Shown: piece after piece, positions 1 to 7,147 of the stretch
Numbering within the stretch: position 1 is the stretch's first letter
Layout: each line of letters opens with the position of its first letter
Source: a bacterium
GTDB taxonomy: Bacteria; Patescibacteriota; Patescibacteriia; UBA1558; S5-K13
Assembly: GCA_021106915.1 (NCBI GenBank)
Contig: JAIOTH010000063.1
Location: 1 to 15,691 of the forward strand
DNA: 15,691 nucleotides
Direction of reading: 5' to 3'
Translations under genes and position numbers: made by a program
Notes under the pieces: generated by a model
Seen by the model: the letters and a program-made list of their open reading frames with translations, nothing else
What the model was told of the DNA's origin: nothing
Database searches by the model: none

Positions 1-11
1 TGAATGGCTGT

Positions 12-69
12 GCCATCCGTAGCTTTCTTGACTTCCGAAGCTTTAGCGTAGGAAATAGCGAAGGATGGC
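12..69. repeat. Imperfect inverted repeat abutting the tRNA-Ser 3' end
   Basis: Perfect 7-bp outer arms GCCATCC (12-18) and GGATGGC (63-69) enclose further partial pairing, including GCT (22-24) with AGC (57-59) and TTTC with GAAA. The right arm overlaps the CCA and discriminator base of the adjacent tRNA-Ser. The interior repeats the theme AGCTTT/TAGCG/AGCGAA, as if a shorter palindrome had been duplicated. It resembles small dispersed palindromes recalled from CPR genomes, but only one copy is in this window. There is no T-tract, so it is not an obvious intrinsic terminator. Confidence 0.55.
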
Positions 70-153
70 GGAGAAGGCAGGATTCGAACCTGCGGGAGCT
101 TGCACTCCACTGCTTTTCGAGAGCAGCGCTTTAAGCCACCCAGCCACTTCTCC
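66..153 (-). tRNA. tRNA-Ser (anticodon CGA), CCA encoded
   Basis: The reverse complement folds as a class II tRNA. The acceptor stem GGAGAAG pairs with CTTCTCC, followed by discriminator G and an encoded CCA at 66-68. The anticodon arm is CTGCT-CTCGAAA-AGCAG, giving anticodon CGA, which reads UCG serine codons. A long variable arm (GGAG/CTCC) is the serine hallmark, and the T arm is GCAGG-TTCGAAT-CCTGC. The gene is the last element downstream of the corA-like gene and has a plausible promoter of its own just upstream. Confidence 0.96.
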
Positions 154-162
154 ACTAAACTT

Positions 163-191
163 ATCTTAAACCAAAAAACAATAGTCAGCAA
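163..191 (-). promoter_or_regulatory. Possible promoter for tRNA-Ser
   Basis: On the minus strand TTGCTG (186-191) and TAAGAT (163-168) are separated by 17 nt, which would place initiation only a few bases before the tRNA 5' end at 153. The hexamers match consensus at 3/6 and 4/6 positions, so this is weak but well placed. The rest of the 154-239 gap is AT-rich with CTTTTAAC-like repetition and no other signal. Confidence 0.35.
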
Positions 192-239
192 CTATCATCT
201 TTAACCTTCAACCTGAAACTTAAAACTTTTAACTACCTC

Positions 240-1169
240 CTACATCCACCTCTTCTTAGCAAAAAGAATTAGAAATAATAATGACACAACAAAACTGATG
301 ATCAAAATATATACAAATGCTAAGGGATTATTAGATAGGGGAAGTCTGACATTCATTCCATAAACACTAGCGATGATAGTTGGAATAGTCATTATAATCG
401 TAAAAGAAGTCAAAAATTTAATAACTTTGTTTAATCTATTAGTGAAAATAATTTGATAAGAAACTCGTAAACTTTGAATAGTTTTAATATTCACATCACA
501 AATATCTGAAGATTGTTTCATACTAATAATCATATCCTCAAATAAATCTGTATCATGTTCATATAATTTTACAAAACCACCCTTGGAAATTGTTTCTAAA
601 ACATTTCTCATGGGAATTAAAGCTGAGGTATAATGATTCAAAATATCCTCACTTTCAATTAATCTAATAATGTCTGAATTCTCAATAACTCTGATATTTT
701 TCTTCTGAGACAAAACATTATTACGGACATTTTTTATTTCTCTGGTAAATCTTTTTCCTATTCTCAATAAAATGTAAATTAATAATTTGCTTCTTTGAGT
801 AGTTGAAAAATCTAATTTCTTCTTTAAAACATTACGGACAATTCTATTTCTATCGATAGAAAATGTTATAAAATATTTATCTGTGATTATTATTGTCAAA
901 GACTGAGTATATAAAGCCTCATTTTGAGAAGATTTTTTACAAGGAGTTCTTAAAAAAATAATAATCGTCTGACCATGCCTTTCTATTCGAGGCATTTCAT
1001 AAGGATCCAAAATATCTTCTAAGTCTGATAAATTTAGATCTGTTAATCTAGAAATTACTTTTAGGTCTTCTCGATTAGTGTTCTCAACATTAATCCAAGC
1101 ACCTTCTCGGATTTTGTCTAATTTCAAAAACCCCTTACTATTTCTAGTTTTAAAATGAATATTTAACAT
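240..1169 (-). CDS. corA: CorA-family divalent metal (Mg2+) channel
   Basis: A 309-residue protein with the CorA layout: a long soluble, helix-rich N-terminal part (about 1-245, the cytoplasmic funnel), then two C-terminal membrane segments at about 252-270 and 285-303. The signature YGMN sits at 270-273, directly after the first membrane segment, where it forms the channel mouth in known CorA proteins. The short periplasmic loop after it (VRLPLSNNP) lacks the acidic MPEL-type loop of canonical CorA, so ion preference is uncertain. The chain ends in a basic KKRWM tail on the cytoplasmic side, as in the family. The ATG at 1169 has no Shine-Dalgarno. It follows the secreted lysozyme-like gene by 10 nt, so co-transcription is likely. 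The family call is firm; Mg2+ as substrate is inferred from the family. Confidence 0.9.
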   Translation of the reverse strand: MLNIHFKTRNSKGFLKLDKIREGAWINVENTNREDLKVISRLTDLNLSDLEDILDPYEMPRIERHGQTIIIFLRTPCKKSSQNEALYTQSLTIIITDKYFITFSIDRNRIVRNVLKKKLDFSTTQRSKLLIYILLRIGKRFTREIKNVRNNVLSQKKNIRVIENSDIIRLIESEDILNHYTSALIPMRNVLETISKGGFVKLYEHDTDLFEDMIISMKQSSDICDVNIKTIQSLRVSYQIIFTNRLNKVIKFLTSFTIIMTIPTIIASVYGMNVRLPLSNNPLAFVYILIISFVVSLLFLILFAKKRWM

Positions 1170-1179
1170 TAGAAATTTA

Positions 1180-3018
1180 TTAATTTATTACCTTAGTTTG
1201 ATAATGTTTTGATAAATCTTTACCAATATATATTTCTTTATAATTTGGTCCCCATTCTAACTGATAATACTGATCATAGGTATAAGCTCGACTAGGAGCT
1301 TTAACTTTGAATTTAAAAACATAAACATTACCTGGTTTCACCTCTTTATTAACTTTCTGAATAGCCATAGAAGAAATCCACTCACTAGAGTCAAAATAAC
1401 TACTACTAAAAGGCTTAATATTACTATAAGATCTTAAAACCAAATTCTCATTCCAAGTTTCTGAGCCAATATTTCGAACTCTAAGAATAACATTTTTTTC
1501 TTGATTAGCAACTATTTCCCGTGGAATACTTTCATAAAGAATCTTAGCAGCATAACGAACAGACATATTGGCAACAAATTTATTCTCTCCGGTTGGAAAT
1601 TTATTGTATTTTCCAGCATCTACTTTTTTCCAAACACTCAAATCATATTGATGATCACCAACTCCATCAACCTTAGAATAGAAAGTAAAACTAGCTATTT
1701 CTCCTGGTAAAATATGCCATTGATTCATTTTAGCATAATGTTCATGGCCAGATGAAATCCATTTTAAGTAAGTCTCCCCTTGATACCAAGGCTTAGTCCC
1801 AACATTTTTATATTCCACGGTAATAGTATTAGTTTCGCCAGCTTCTAAGTTTTTAGGAATTCCTTTATTTAATTTGGCATCATAACGAAAAATTCTTTCT
1901 AAATTATAAGCAATACCACTATCTGCAAACCAACCTTTACCATCTAAAACTAAAATATATTCACCAGATTTGTATTTTTCGTAATCAGCACCTAAAAGAA
2001 AACTCAATCTCAAAACCTTGCCTGGTAAAACTGTCTTTTTAGCTGAGTAAACCACTACATCCTTTTTCATAGACTCTTCTAAGCTGAAATTAGAAGTTTT
2101 GGAAATTATTGGAATTTGAGACTTATATTTAGCATCAATCAAATATAACTTATTTTGAGTTTCATTATCCCAAACTTTAGTACCAATATTTAAATATTCT
2201 ACCCAAACTCCTGTTTTTTCGCCTTCATAAACCATTAATTTCTCTATACTAGAACCAATTATCTGTAACATATAATCAGTAGATATGGTAGAAGTCTTAT
2301 CTCTTTGACTAGAAGTAGGATCACCAAAATACCTCTGCCAAACTCGCCAAAAAGTATAAGGTCCTCGAGTATGGGGAGTGTAAGTATATAAATTAGCCGT
2401 AGACTGATTACTAGGAATTACAGTTTCACCGTCAATATTATAAGCCTTGCTAGCAGTTTTTATGTATGAGTAAGTATGAGCATAATCCTGATAAAAACGC
2501 ATTGCTCCGGCAACGTTATCAACTTGTCGACCAAAACCTTTGTATTTTTGTATTTTAGGATCATCCATACTGCAATTATCACAAACCGCATAACCACAAG
2601 CCCAGTCTAATCTTTTAGCTGGAGGCGTTCCTTCCCACTGAATCAAGCCTTGTTCTTTTTGGAGCATTACTAAAATTAAACGAGGACTTACCTTATACCT
2701 TTGAGCAGCGGAATAAATTATTTCTGAAGCTCTCATTCGGGTCATAATCTGACAATTACTATCATCGCTACCAGTTCTAATATCACAATGAATAGGCCAA
2801 CCATCTGTATAATAATCGACTAAGTAAGAACCTTTAGATACTAAAAAACTCTGTATCTCTGCTTGAGACATAGCATCATAATCAAACATCTGAAACTGGG
2901 AAATAATATAATTTTGATCAAAGTCTGGATCATATTCCTGAGCTTGAAGATCTAAACTTGGTATAAAATTAATTAATAATATACCAATCAATGACAAAAT
3001 TTTAAACTTTTTAAACAT
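1180..3018 (-). CDS. Secreted lysozyme-like protein with three NBR1-type Ig repeats
   Basis: A 612-residue exported protein. The N-terminus MFKKFKILSLIGILLINFIP then SLDLQAQ is a signal peptide, with cleavage likely near residue 27. Residues about 75-232 look like a lysozyme/soluble transglycosylase-type fold, with LQKEQG holding candidate catalytic E122, and WACGYAVCDNC plus C78/C89 supplying possible disulfides. Three Ig-like repeats follow, each marked by N(I/V)G-T/S-x-x-W: 277-283, 405-411 and 516-522, the pattern of the NBR1-type Ig domain. Role inferred: cell-wall remodelling or surface attachment outside the membrane. The frame is open further upstream to a TTG at 3078, but those 20 codons are AT-rich intergenic sequence, so the ATG at 3018 before the signal peptide is chosen. 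No Shine-Dalgarno. It is followed at 10 nt by corA. Confidence 0.82.
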   Translation of the reverse strand: MFKKFKILSLIGILLINFIPSLDLQAQEYDPDFDQNYIISQFQMFDYDAMSQAEIQSFLVSKGSYLVDYYTDGWPIHCDIRTGSDDSNCQIMTRMRASEIIYSAAQRYKVSPRLILVMLQKEQGLIQWEGTPPAKRLDWACGYAVCDNCSMDDPKIQKYKGFGRQVDNVAGAMRFYQDYAHTYSYIKTASKAYNIDGETVIPSNQSTANLYTYTPHTRGPYTFWRVWQRYFGDPTSSQRDKTSTISTDYMLQIIGSSIEKLMVYEGEKTGVWVEYLNIGTKVWDNETQNKLYLIDAKYKSQIPIISKTSNFSLEESMKKDVVVYSAKKTVLPGKVLRLSFLLGADYEKYKSGEYILVLDGKGWFADSGIAYNLERIFRYDAKLNKGIPKNLEAGETNTITVEYKNVGTKPWYQGETYLKWISSGHEHYAKMNQWHILPGEIASFTFYSKVDGVGDHQYDLSVWKKVDAGKYNKFPTGENKFVANMSVRYAAKILYESIPREIVANQEKNVILRVRNIGSETWNENLVLRSYSNIKPFSSSYFDSSEWISSMAIQKVNKEVKPGNVYVFKFKVKAPSRAYTYDQYYQLEWGPNYKEIYIGKDLSKHYQTKVIN

Positions 3019-3116
3019 AATATTTTGGAATAATTTTAAATTACTAATTTCAAATTTCAATTTTACCCTGTTAAACAATCGATTATTTAAATAATTTATT
3101 TAATAGGGTTAATATC

Positions 3117-3136
3117 CCTGCCTACCAGTAGGCAGG
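3117..3136. repeat. CCTGCC palindromic repeat, copy A
   Basis: Arms CCTGCCTAC and GTAGGCAGG with a CA loop, a 9-bp near-perfect hairpin that is strikingly GC-rich for this window. Related copies occur at 7074-7093 and 14022-14041. This one lies in the leader of the lysozyme-like gene, about 100 nt before its ATG and downstream of the extended -10 promoter, so it would be transcribed. Confidence 0.85.
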
Positions 3137-3172
3137 TAATGAATAAATTTTTAAATTAAAATCCAAAATTAA

Positions 3173-3185
3173 GAACTAATAGTTC
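3173..3185. promoter_or_regulatory. Palindrome overlapping the start of the lysozyme-like gene transcript
   Basis: GAACTA-A-TAGTTC is a perfect 6+1+6 inverted repeat located just downstream of the extended -10 at 3196-3201 (minus strand), a usual place for an operator. It superficially resembles a Gram-positive LexA box (GAAC-N4-GTTC) but the spacing here is five, so no regulator is assigned. Confidence 0.35.
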
Positions 3186-3195
3186 ATTCATTCTT

Positions 3196-3204
3196 ATTAT
3201 AACA
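3196..3204 (-). promoter_or_regulatory. Extended -10 promoter of the lysozyme-like/corA unit
   Basis: On the minus strand TGTTATAAT gives a perfect TATAAT (3196-3201) with the extended TG motif. No good -35 hexamer stands upstream, which is acceptable for extended -10 promoters. Initiation near 3189 would give a leader of about 170 nt containing both the GAACTA palindrome and the CCTGCC repeat. Confidence 0.55.
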
Positions 3205-3220
3205 TAAGAAATTGGGAAAG

Positions 3221-3250
3221 AAAAAAAGCGAATTGATAATAATCCGCTTT
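3221..3250 (-). terminator. Intrinsic terminator of pyrF
   Basis: Read on the minus strand, AAGCGGATT and AATTCGCTT form a 9-bp stem (one G-U pair) around a 6-nt loop, followed by a run of T (complement of the A run 3221-3227). It lies about 40 nt after the pyrF stop and directly before the promoter of the next unit. Confidence 0.85.
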
Positions 3251-3290
3251 AAAATATCATTTTATTTTTTATTTTTTCCCAACATGCTCC

Positions 3291-4148
3291 TTACTTTGTT
3301 GGGATCTTTTTAATCTTCATAATCTTTTTATGCAACTCAATAGTTTTTTCTTGAGCTACTTTTGCATAATCTTCTCCATCTGAAGCAAAAATAATTCCCC
3401 GGGAAGAATTAACAATAAAATACGATTCCCCATTAGGGCTCACTGCATTCTTTACTGTTGCCTCTAGAGCTCCACCTTGTTTACCAATGCCTGGAATCAA
3501 TAATGCTATAAATGGAGCTACTTCACGTACTTTTAATAATTCATCTGGATAAGTAGCACCAACTACTAAACCGCAATTTTGATACTCATTCCAAATCTCA
3601 CGACTAGCAACATGTTTAGCAACTTTTAAATAATGTCCTTCTCCCTGAAACTCTTCCGAACCTTCATTAGAAGTTTTACATAAAACAAATACACCCTTGC
3701 CGGTTTCTAAAAATGGTTTCATGGCTTTATATCCCATGTAATTATGAACGGTAACAGCATCTGCTTGACATTTATTAAAAATAAAATTCATATACCCTAA
3801 ATTTGTATTTCCAATGTCTCCAGATTTAGAATCTAAAATAACAAAAATTTCTGGATGTTCTCTTTTAAGATACAAGCATGTGTCTCGTAGAGCTTCTATT
3901 CCAGCAATTCCTTGATCTAAATAAAATCCTAAATTAAGCTTGTAAGCAGCTACATATTCAAATGTTGCTTCAATGATAGCTAAATTAAAACTAAACATGA
4001 TCGCTGAAATCTTTTCATTCTCCTGTAATAATTTCAATTTAGCATGCTCTTTTAAACATTGCGGGATTTTTTTAAAATCAGAATCCAGCCCCACACAAAC
4101 ATGAAAATCAGCACTAGTTCTGTTCGTCAATTTCAATAAATGATTCAT
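3291..4148 (-). CDS. pyrF: Orotidine 5'-phosphate decarboxylase, long (type 2) form
   Basis: Decarboxylates OMP to UMP, the last step of de novo pyrimidine synthesis, in the cytosol. The 285-residue length and sequence fit the longer OMP decarboxylase subfamily. The catalytic D-x-K-x-x-D array is intact in LDSKSGDIGNT (D106, K108, D111), followed by the conserved T/N. The N-terminal GLDSD holds the early substrate-binding Asp, LIPGIGKQGG is the glycine-rich phosphate loop, and NSSRGIIFAS supplies the phosphate-binding Arg near the C-terminus. The ATG at 4148 is preferred over the ATG at 4160 because a perfect GGAGG (4154-4158) lies 5 nt before it and overlaps the upstream ATG. Flanked by its own promoter and a strong terminator, it appears to be a single-gene unit. 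Confidence 0.95.
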   Translation of the reverse strand: MNHLLKLTNRTSADFHVCVGLDSDFKKIPQCLKEHAKLKLLQENEKISAIMFSFNLAIIEATFEYVAAYKLNLGFYLDQGIAGIEALRDTCLYLKREHPEIFVILDSKSGDIGNTNLGYMNFIFNKCQADAVTVHNYMGYKAMKPFLETGKGVFVLCKTSNEGSEEFQGEGHYLKVAKHVASREIWNEYQNCGLVVGATYPDELLKVREVAPFIALLIPGIGKQGGALEATVKNAVSPNGESYFIVNSSRGIIFASDGEDYAKVAQEKTIELHKKIMKIKKIPTK

Positions 4149-4153
4149 CTTTT

Positions 4154-4158
4154 CCTCC
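4154..4158 (-). promoter_or_regulatory. Shine-Dalgarno that fixes the pyrF start
   Basis: On the minus strand GGAGG-AAAAG-ATG gives ideal 5-nt spacing to the ATG at 4148. The upstream in-frame ATG at 4160 (residues MEEK) shares bases with this site and has no Shine-Dalgarno of its own. Confidence 0.8.
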
Positions 4159-4194
4159 ATTTTTTAAGTCTTTGATGACTTTTTATTTGTTTAT

Positions 4195-4222
4195 ATTTTA
4201 AACTAATACCCAAATTTGTCAA
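4195..4222 (-). promoter_or_regulatory. Promoter of pyrF
   Basis: Minus strand: perfect -35 TTGACA (4217-4222), 16-nt spacer, -10 TAAAAT (4195-4200). Initiation near 4188 gives a leader of about 40 nt, which carries a small hairpin AAGTC/GACTT (4166-4181) shortly before the Shine-Dalgarno. Confidence 0.75.
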
Positions 4223-4224
4223 TG

Positions 4225-4250
4225 AAAAAAGGGAAACTTAATGCTCCCTA
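4225..4250 (-). terminator. Intrinsic terminator after the polysaccharide pair
   Basis: On the minus strand AGGGA and TCCCT pair, with further possible G-U/C-G pairing inside, and are followed by six T. It lies 26 nt after the stop of the O-antigen ligase-like gene and directly abuts the pyrF promoter, insulating the two units. Confidence 0.65.
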
Positions 4251-4275
4251 AAACTATTAATAAATTTATTTTTAG

Positions 4276-5616
4276 CTACTTCTTTTTATAAATCAGATAC
4301 CCCGCAATTACCAACCACCACATAATCGCTAAATCATTTTTAAAATAAGGTACTTCTACAATTCCCTGAATAATAATCGCTAAAAAAGTAATCAATAAAA
4401 TTAAGTTTTCTTTTGATAAATTCTGAGTCAATTTTACAATTAACAAAATTGTCAGCCATAAAAAACCAATCAAGCCAAATAAGCCCAAACTTACCCAAAA
4501 ATTTAACCAGATACTATGCGGATATAAAAATATTTCTATATAATCAGTTTGATGGTAGTCTTCCATTTTTTCTTGATAACCAATTAAACCAGCTCCCAAA
4601 ATTGGATAATCCTTTAAATATTCAATTGTTTCTACCCACATTTGTCGCCTAATTTGTCCTGATAAATCTTGTAAAAATATTTTTTGTTTTAAAGTATGAT
4701 GAATTGTTCCTGGTTCATCTATCTTTTCTGGAGCTTTAATAATAAATGGTAATACCAAAGCTACTAATACTACTAATAAGCTTATTACCAAAATAAATTT
4801 CTTATTCTTAACTATTTTAAACAAAGCAAATAATAATAACCCGGCAATTATAGCCACTAAAGCTGATTCTGATCGCGCCCAATAAATAACAATAACCGAC
4901 AGTATTAAAGTTAAAATGTTAAAAATCCTTAAATAAAATTTTTCTTGTCCCGCTCTGCAGTGATTGTCTTGAAACAAATTTATAAAAGTTAAAAAGAATA
5001 TTGGTAACAAAATCAAACCATTAGCATTAGGATAACCAAAAAGTGTTGTCACCCGACCCTGTTCTAAAATATTAGTGGTATTGAAGATAAAATCTCCGGA
5101 AAGTTTTTGAAAAAGCGCTACTCCAAATATCAAAAATACTAAAATTTGTAAACTATAAATGCACTTTTTAAAATTTTCTTTCTTTAAATTGAGCACTAAC
5201 AAAACAAAAAAGAAAATTGCTTCTAAAAAATATGATTTAAATAAACCCAAAGCTCCTATTGAATCTTTTCCAAAAAACGTAGCAATATAAGCCGAAATTA
5301 CAATTAGAATAATTGTCCATCGGAAAAAAATGAATATATTATTCTTGTTTTTTAACTTATTCTTAAAATTTTTAAATAAATTTGGAACACTTTTAATGTG
5401 CTGTATAAAAAATATTAAAACTAAAATCCAAATTATACCTGACAATAAATTAAATGGTAAATTGAACAAGCCTACCTTCGTTAAAACTCCGGCAGACAAG
5501 CTAAATTGTACTCGGTAAGTCGGCAATAATAAAAATACTGAATATAGAGCAAATCTAAAATTTTTCCAAGCTAAAAATCCAAATAAAATATAAAATGCAA
5601 TCAATAAATACATCAT
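4276..5616 (-). CDS. O-antigen ligase/polymerase-like membrane protein (Wzy/WaaL superfamily)
   Basis: A 446-residue, very hydrophobic protein with about ten to twelve predicted membrane helices. A long soluble loop at about 298-358 contains the family hallmark: a region ending QMWVETIEYLKDYPILGAGL, then YPHSIWLNFWVSLGLFGL. The latter is the (P)H-S/N-x-W-L...E/S-x-G-x-x-G block of O-antigen ligases and polymerases. Such proteins polymerise or transfer lipid-linked glycans on the outer face of the membrane. An Arg-Ser-Glu-Ser stretch (RSESA) near 250 matches the other conserved polar site. It begins 25 nt after the flippase stop, so the two are almost certainly co-transcribed and act on the same glycan. 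No glycosyltransferase is in the window. Two adjacent ATGs (5616, 5613) are possible starts. Polymerase and ligase cannot be told apart from sequence. Confidence 0.8.
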   Translation of the reverse strand: MMYLLIAFYILFGFLAWKNFRFALYSVFLLLPTYRVQFSLSAGVLTKVGLFNLPFNLLSGIIWILVLIFFIQHIKSVPNLFKNFKNKLKNKNNIFIFFRWTIILIVISAYIATFFGKDSIGALGLFKSYFLEAIFFFVLLVLNLKKENFKKCIYSLQILVFLIFGVALFQKLSGDFIFNTTNILEQGRVTTLFGYPNANGLILLPIFFLTFINLFQDNHCRAGQEKFYLRIFNILTLILSVIVIYWARSESALVAIIAGLLLFALFKIVKNKKFILVISLLVVLVALVLPFIIKAPEKIDEPGTIHHTLKQKIFLQDLSGQIRRQMWVETIEYLKDYPILGAGLIGYQEKMEDYHQTDYIEIFLYPHSIWLNFWVSLGLFGLIGFLWLTILLIVKLTQNLSKENLILLITFLAIIIQGIVEVPYFKNDLAIMWWLVIAGYLIYKKK

Positions 5617-5641
5617 AAAACTTATTACTTAAAGCCTAAAA

Positions 5642-7063
5642 TTAATGCTTATTATTTGAAAAAACTTCTTTAATTAAATCCTTACTTATAATCCTCAATA
5701 AAATCAAAAAAATAAAATAAATTCCTATTCCTATCATTGATTCTACAACAAAATTTAATTTTAAAATACAAAGAATAAAATAGGTCAATAAAGAAATTAT
5801 TGAAACTTTGTAAAAAACCTGCCAATTTATTTTCCAATGGGAATATTTATTTAATAAATAGTAAGAAAATAAAACTATTAATAATTCGGCAATCAATGTC
5901 ATATAAGCTGCTCCATAATAAGAAAATCTAGGAATAAATATTAAATAACCAATCAAAGAGACTAAGGCAGTAATTAAAAAATATTTAATGGTCTTTTTTT
6001 GTTTTTCAACAGCAATAATTCCATAATTAAATAAAGAACTAAAAAATATTAGAGCTGTGGGCCAAATTAAAATTTGTAAAATTTCTATAGAAGCTGGATA
6101 CTCTGCTCCAGCAATAAAATTTATTATTCCCCGAGCTTCAGCTATAAAAATAACTATCATTGGAAAGGTCAAAATAATAAATAAATCAAAAACTTTTTGT
6201 AAAGAAAATTTAAAATTATCAACATCTCCCTGAATCCAATAAACAGTAAAAATCGGCAACACTAATCCCAAAATCAGATGAGGCATAACTGTAATCACCT
6301 CTAAAATTTTATAAGGTACACCATAAAAACCGACATGAATATCTGGTTGAAAAATTGAAAGAATTAAGGTATCAGCTTTAAAATATATTAAATTCAAAAC
6401 CGTAGTCAGTCCAATTGGCCAAGCTAAAATTAAAAATTTTTTCCAATATTTGAAATCAACTGTCCAGCGATATTGAATATATTTTTTAGCTGAAATAGCT
6501 AGAACAATGAAAAAAATAATAGAATTTATATTATTAGCCATTAAAATAACTAATAAATTTGACTTCCAATAAATGAACAAGGATATAGATGCCAAAAATA
6601 AAACCTTGGCTACTGTTTCCGCTAAAACAACCTTGTGCATTTTCATTTCTTTTTGAAAAACAGCCGAATAAACCTGAATTAGAGAATTTAAAAAGAAAGC
6701 TAAGGAAGTTAAGGCTATTCCCCATTTAACAATCCCAGGATAAGGAAAGAATAAAGCAATTGTCGGGGCAATAATAAAAAAAATTATTCCTGAAACAATT
6801 CGTAGAGTTAGAACATTGGAAAAAATAAAATTTTTATCTGCCTCTGGTCTAGAAATTTCCCGAAGTAAAACTATATAGAGCCCAAAATCTAAAAATATTC
6901 CTAAAATTTGTAAAAAGGTTAAAACCGTTGTATATTGTCCAAATCCAGCTGGGCTTAAATATCTAGTTAAATAAGAAATTGCTAAAACGCCAATCAAAAC
7001 ATTGGCGGCTTTACCGACAATTTGAATAATTGTGTTATGAGCTATTTTTCTGGTATTGAACAT
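5642..7063 (-). CDS. Wzx-like polysaccharide flippase (MOP superfamily)
   Basis: A 473-residue integral membrane protein with about twelve to fourteen helices and short loops. The N-terminus (HNTIIQIVGKAANVLIGVLA then YLTRYLSPAGFGQY) is the typical opening of oligosaccharide flippases of the Wzx/RfbX type, in which the L-x-P-x-x-F/Y-G motif sits between helices 1 and 2. The repeated two-half architecture is visible, with a second amphipathic start near WPIGLTTVLNLIYFKADTLI. Inferred role: flipping undecaprenyl-linked sugar units to the outer leaflet, feeding the ligase/polymerase encoded 25 nt downstream. The ATG at 7063 has no Shine-Dalgarno; instead a GC-rich hairpin ends 10 nt upstream of it. 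The particular glycan cannot be deduced. Confidence 0.88.
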   Translation of the reverse strand: MFNTRKIAHNTIIQIVGKAANVLIGVLAISYLTRYLSPAGFGQYTTVLTFLQILGIFLDFGLYIVLLREISRPEADKNFIFSNVLTLRIVSGIIFFIIAPTIALFFPYPGIVKWGIALTSLAFFLNSLIQVYSAVFQKEMKMHKVVLAETVAKVLFLASISLFIYWKSNLLVILMANNINSIIFFIVLAISAKKYIQYRWTVDFKYWKKFLILAWPIGLTTVLNLIYFKADTLILSIFQPDIHVGFYGVPYKILEVITVMPHLILGLVLPIFTVYWIQGDVDNFKFSLQKVFDLFIILTFPMIVIFIAEARGIINFIAGAEYPASIEILQILIWPTALIFFSSLFNYGIIAVEKQKKTIKYFLITALVSLIGYLIFIPRFSYYGAAYMTLIAELLIVLFSYYLLNKYSHWKINWQVFYKVSIISLLTYFILCILKLNFVVESMIGIGIYFIFLILLRIISKDLIKEVFSNNKH

Positions 7064-7073
7064 ACTGATGATA

Positions 7074-7093
7074 CCTGCCTACCGGCAGGCAGG
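7074..7093. repeat. CCTGCC palindromic repeat, copy B
   Basis: Arms CCTGCCT (7074-7080) and AGGCAGG (7087-7093), or alternatively CCTGCC with GGCAGG around TACC. It sits 10 nt upstream of the flippase ATG in the position where a ribosome binding site would normally be. Confidence 0.85.
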
Positions 7094-7100
7094 CAAATAT

Positions 7101-7106
7101 AGTATA
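7101..7106 (-). promoter_or_regulatory. Possible -10 element for the flippase/ligase unit
   Basis: TATACT on the minus strand, 38 nt before the flippase ATG, is a 5/6 match to TATAAT, but no convincing -35 lies 16-18 nt upstream. Initiation here would put the CCTGCC hairpin at the very 5' end of the transcript. Confidence 0.3.
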
Positions 7107-7147
7107 CTAATCAAATTAGATTCGAAAACTCGGACTAATATGCTAGA

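Noticed and set aside
1501..1710. Plus-strand frame within the lysozyme-like gene, and similar frames at 4413-4652, 5330-5518, 7494-7721 and 12785-13012
   Set aside because: All are antisense shadows of well-supported genes, low in complexity and without ribosome sites.
3019..3078. N-terminal extension of the lysozyme-like protein from TTG 3078
   Set aside because: It translates AT-rich leader (KLKFEISNLKL), lies before a clean signal peptide starting at ATG 3018, and would bury that signal peptide.
3173..3185. LexA box
   Set aside because: The half-sites GAAC/GTTC are 5 nt apart instead of 4 and the gene downstream is a surface protein; no LexA gene or second site is visible.
3277..3304. 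Hairpin TCCCAAC/GTTGGGA at the pyrF 3' end as a terminator
   Set aside because: On the pyrF strand it is followed by A rather than T, and a much better terminator follows at 3221-3250.
6534..6725. 63-codon minus-strand frame inside the flippase gene
   Set aside because: Out-of-frame shadow of the flippase with no family resemblance.
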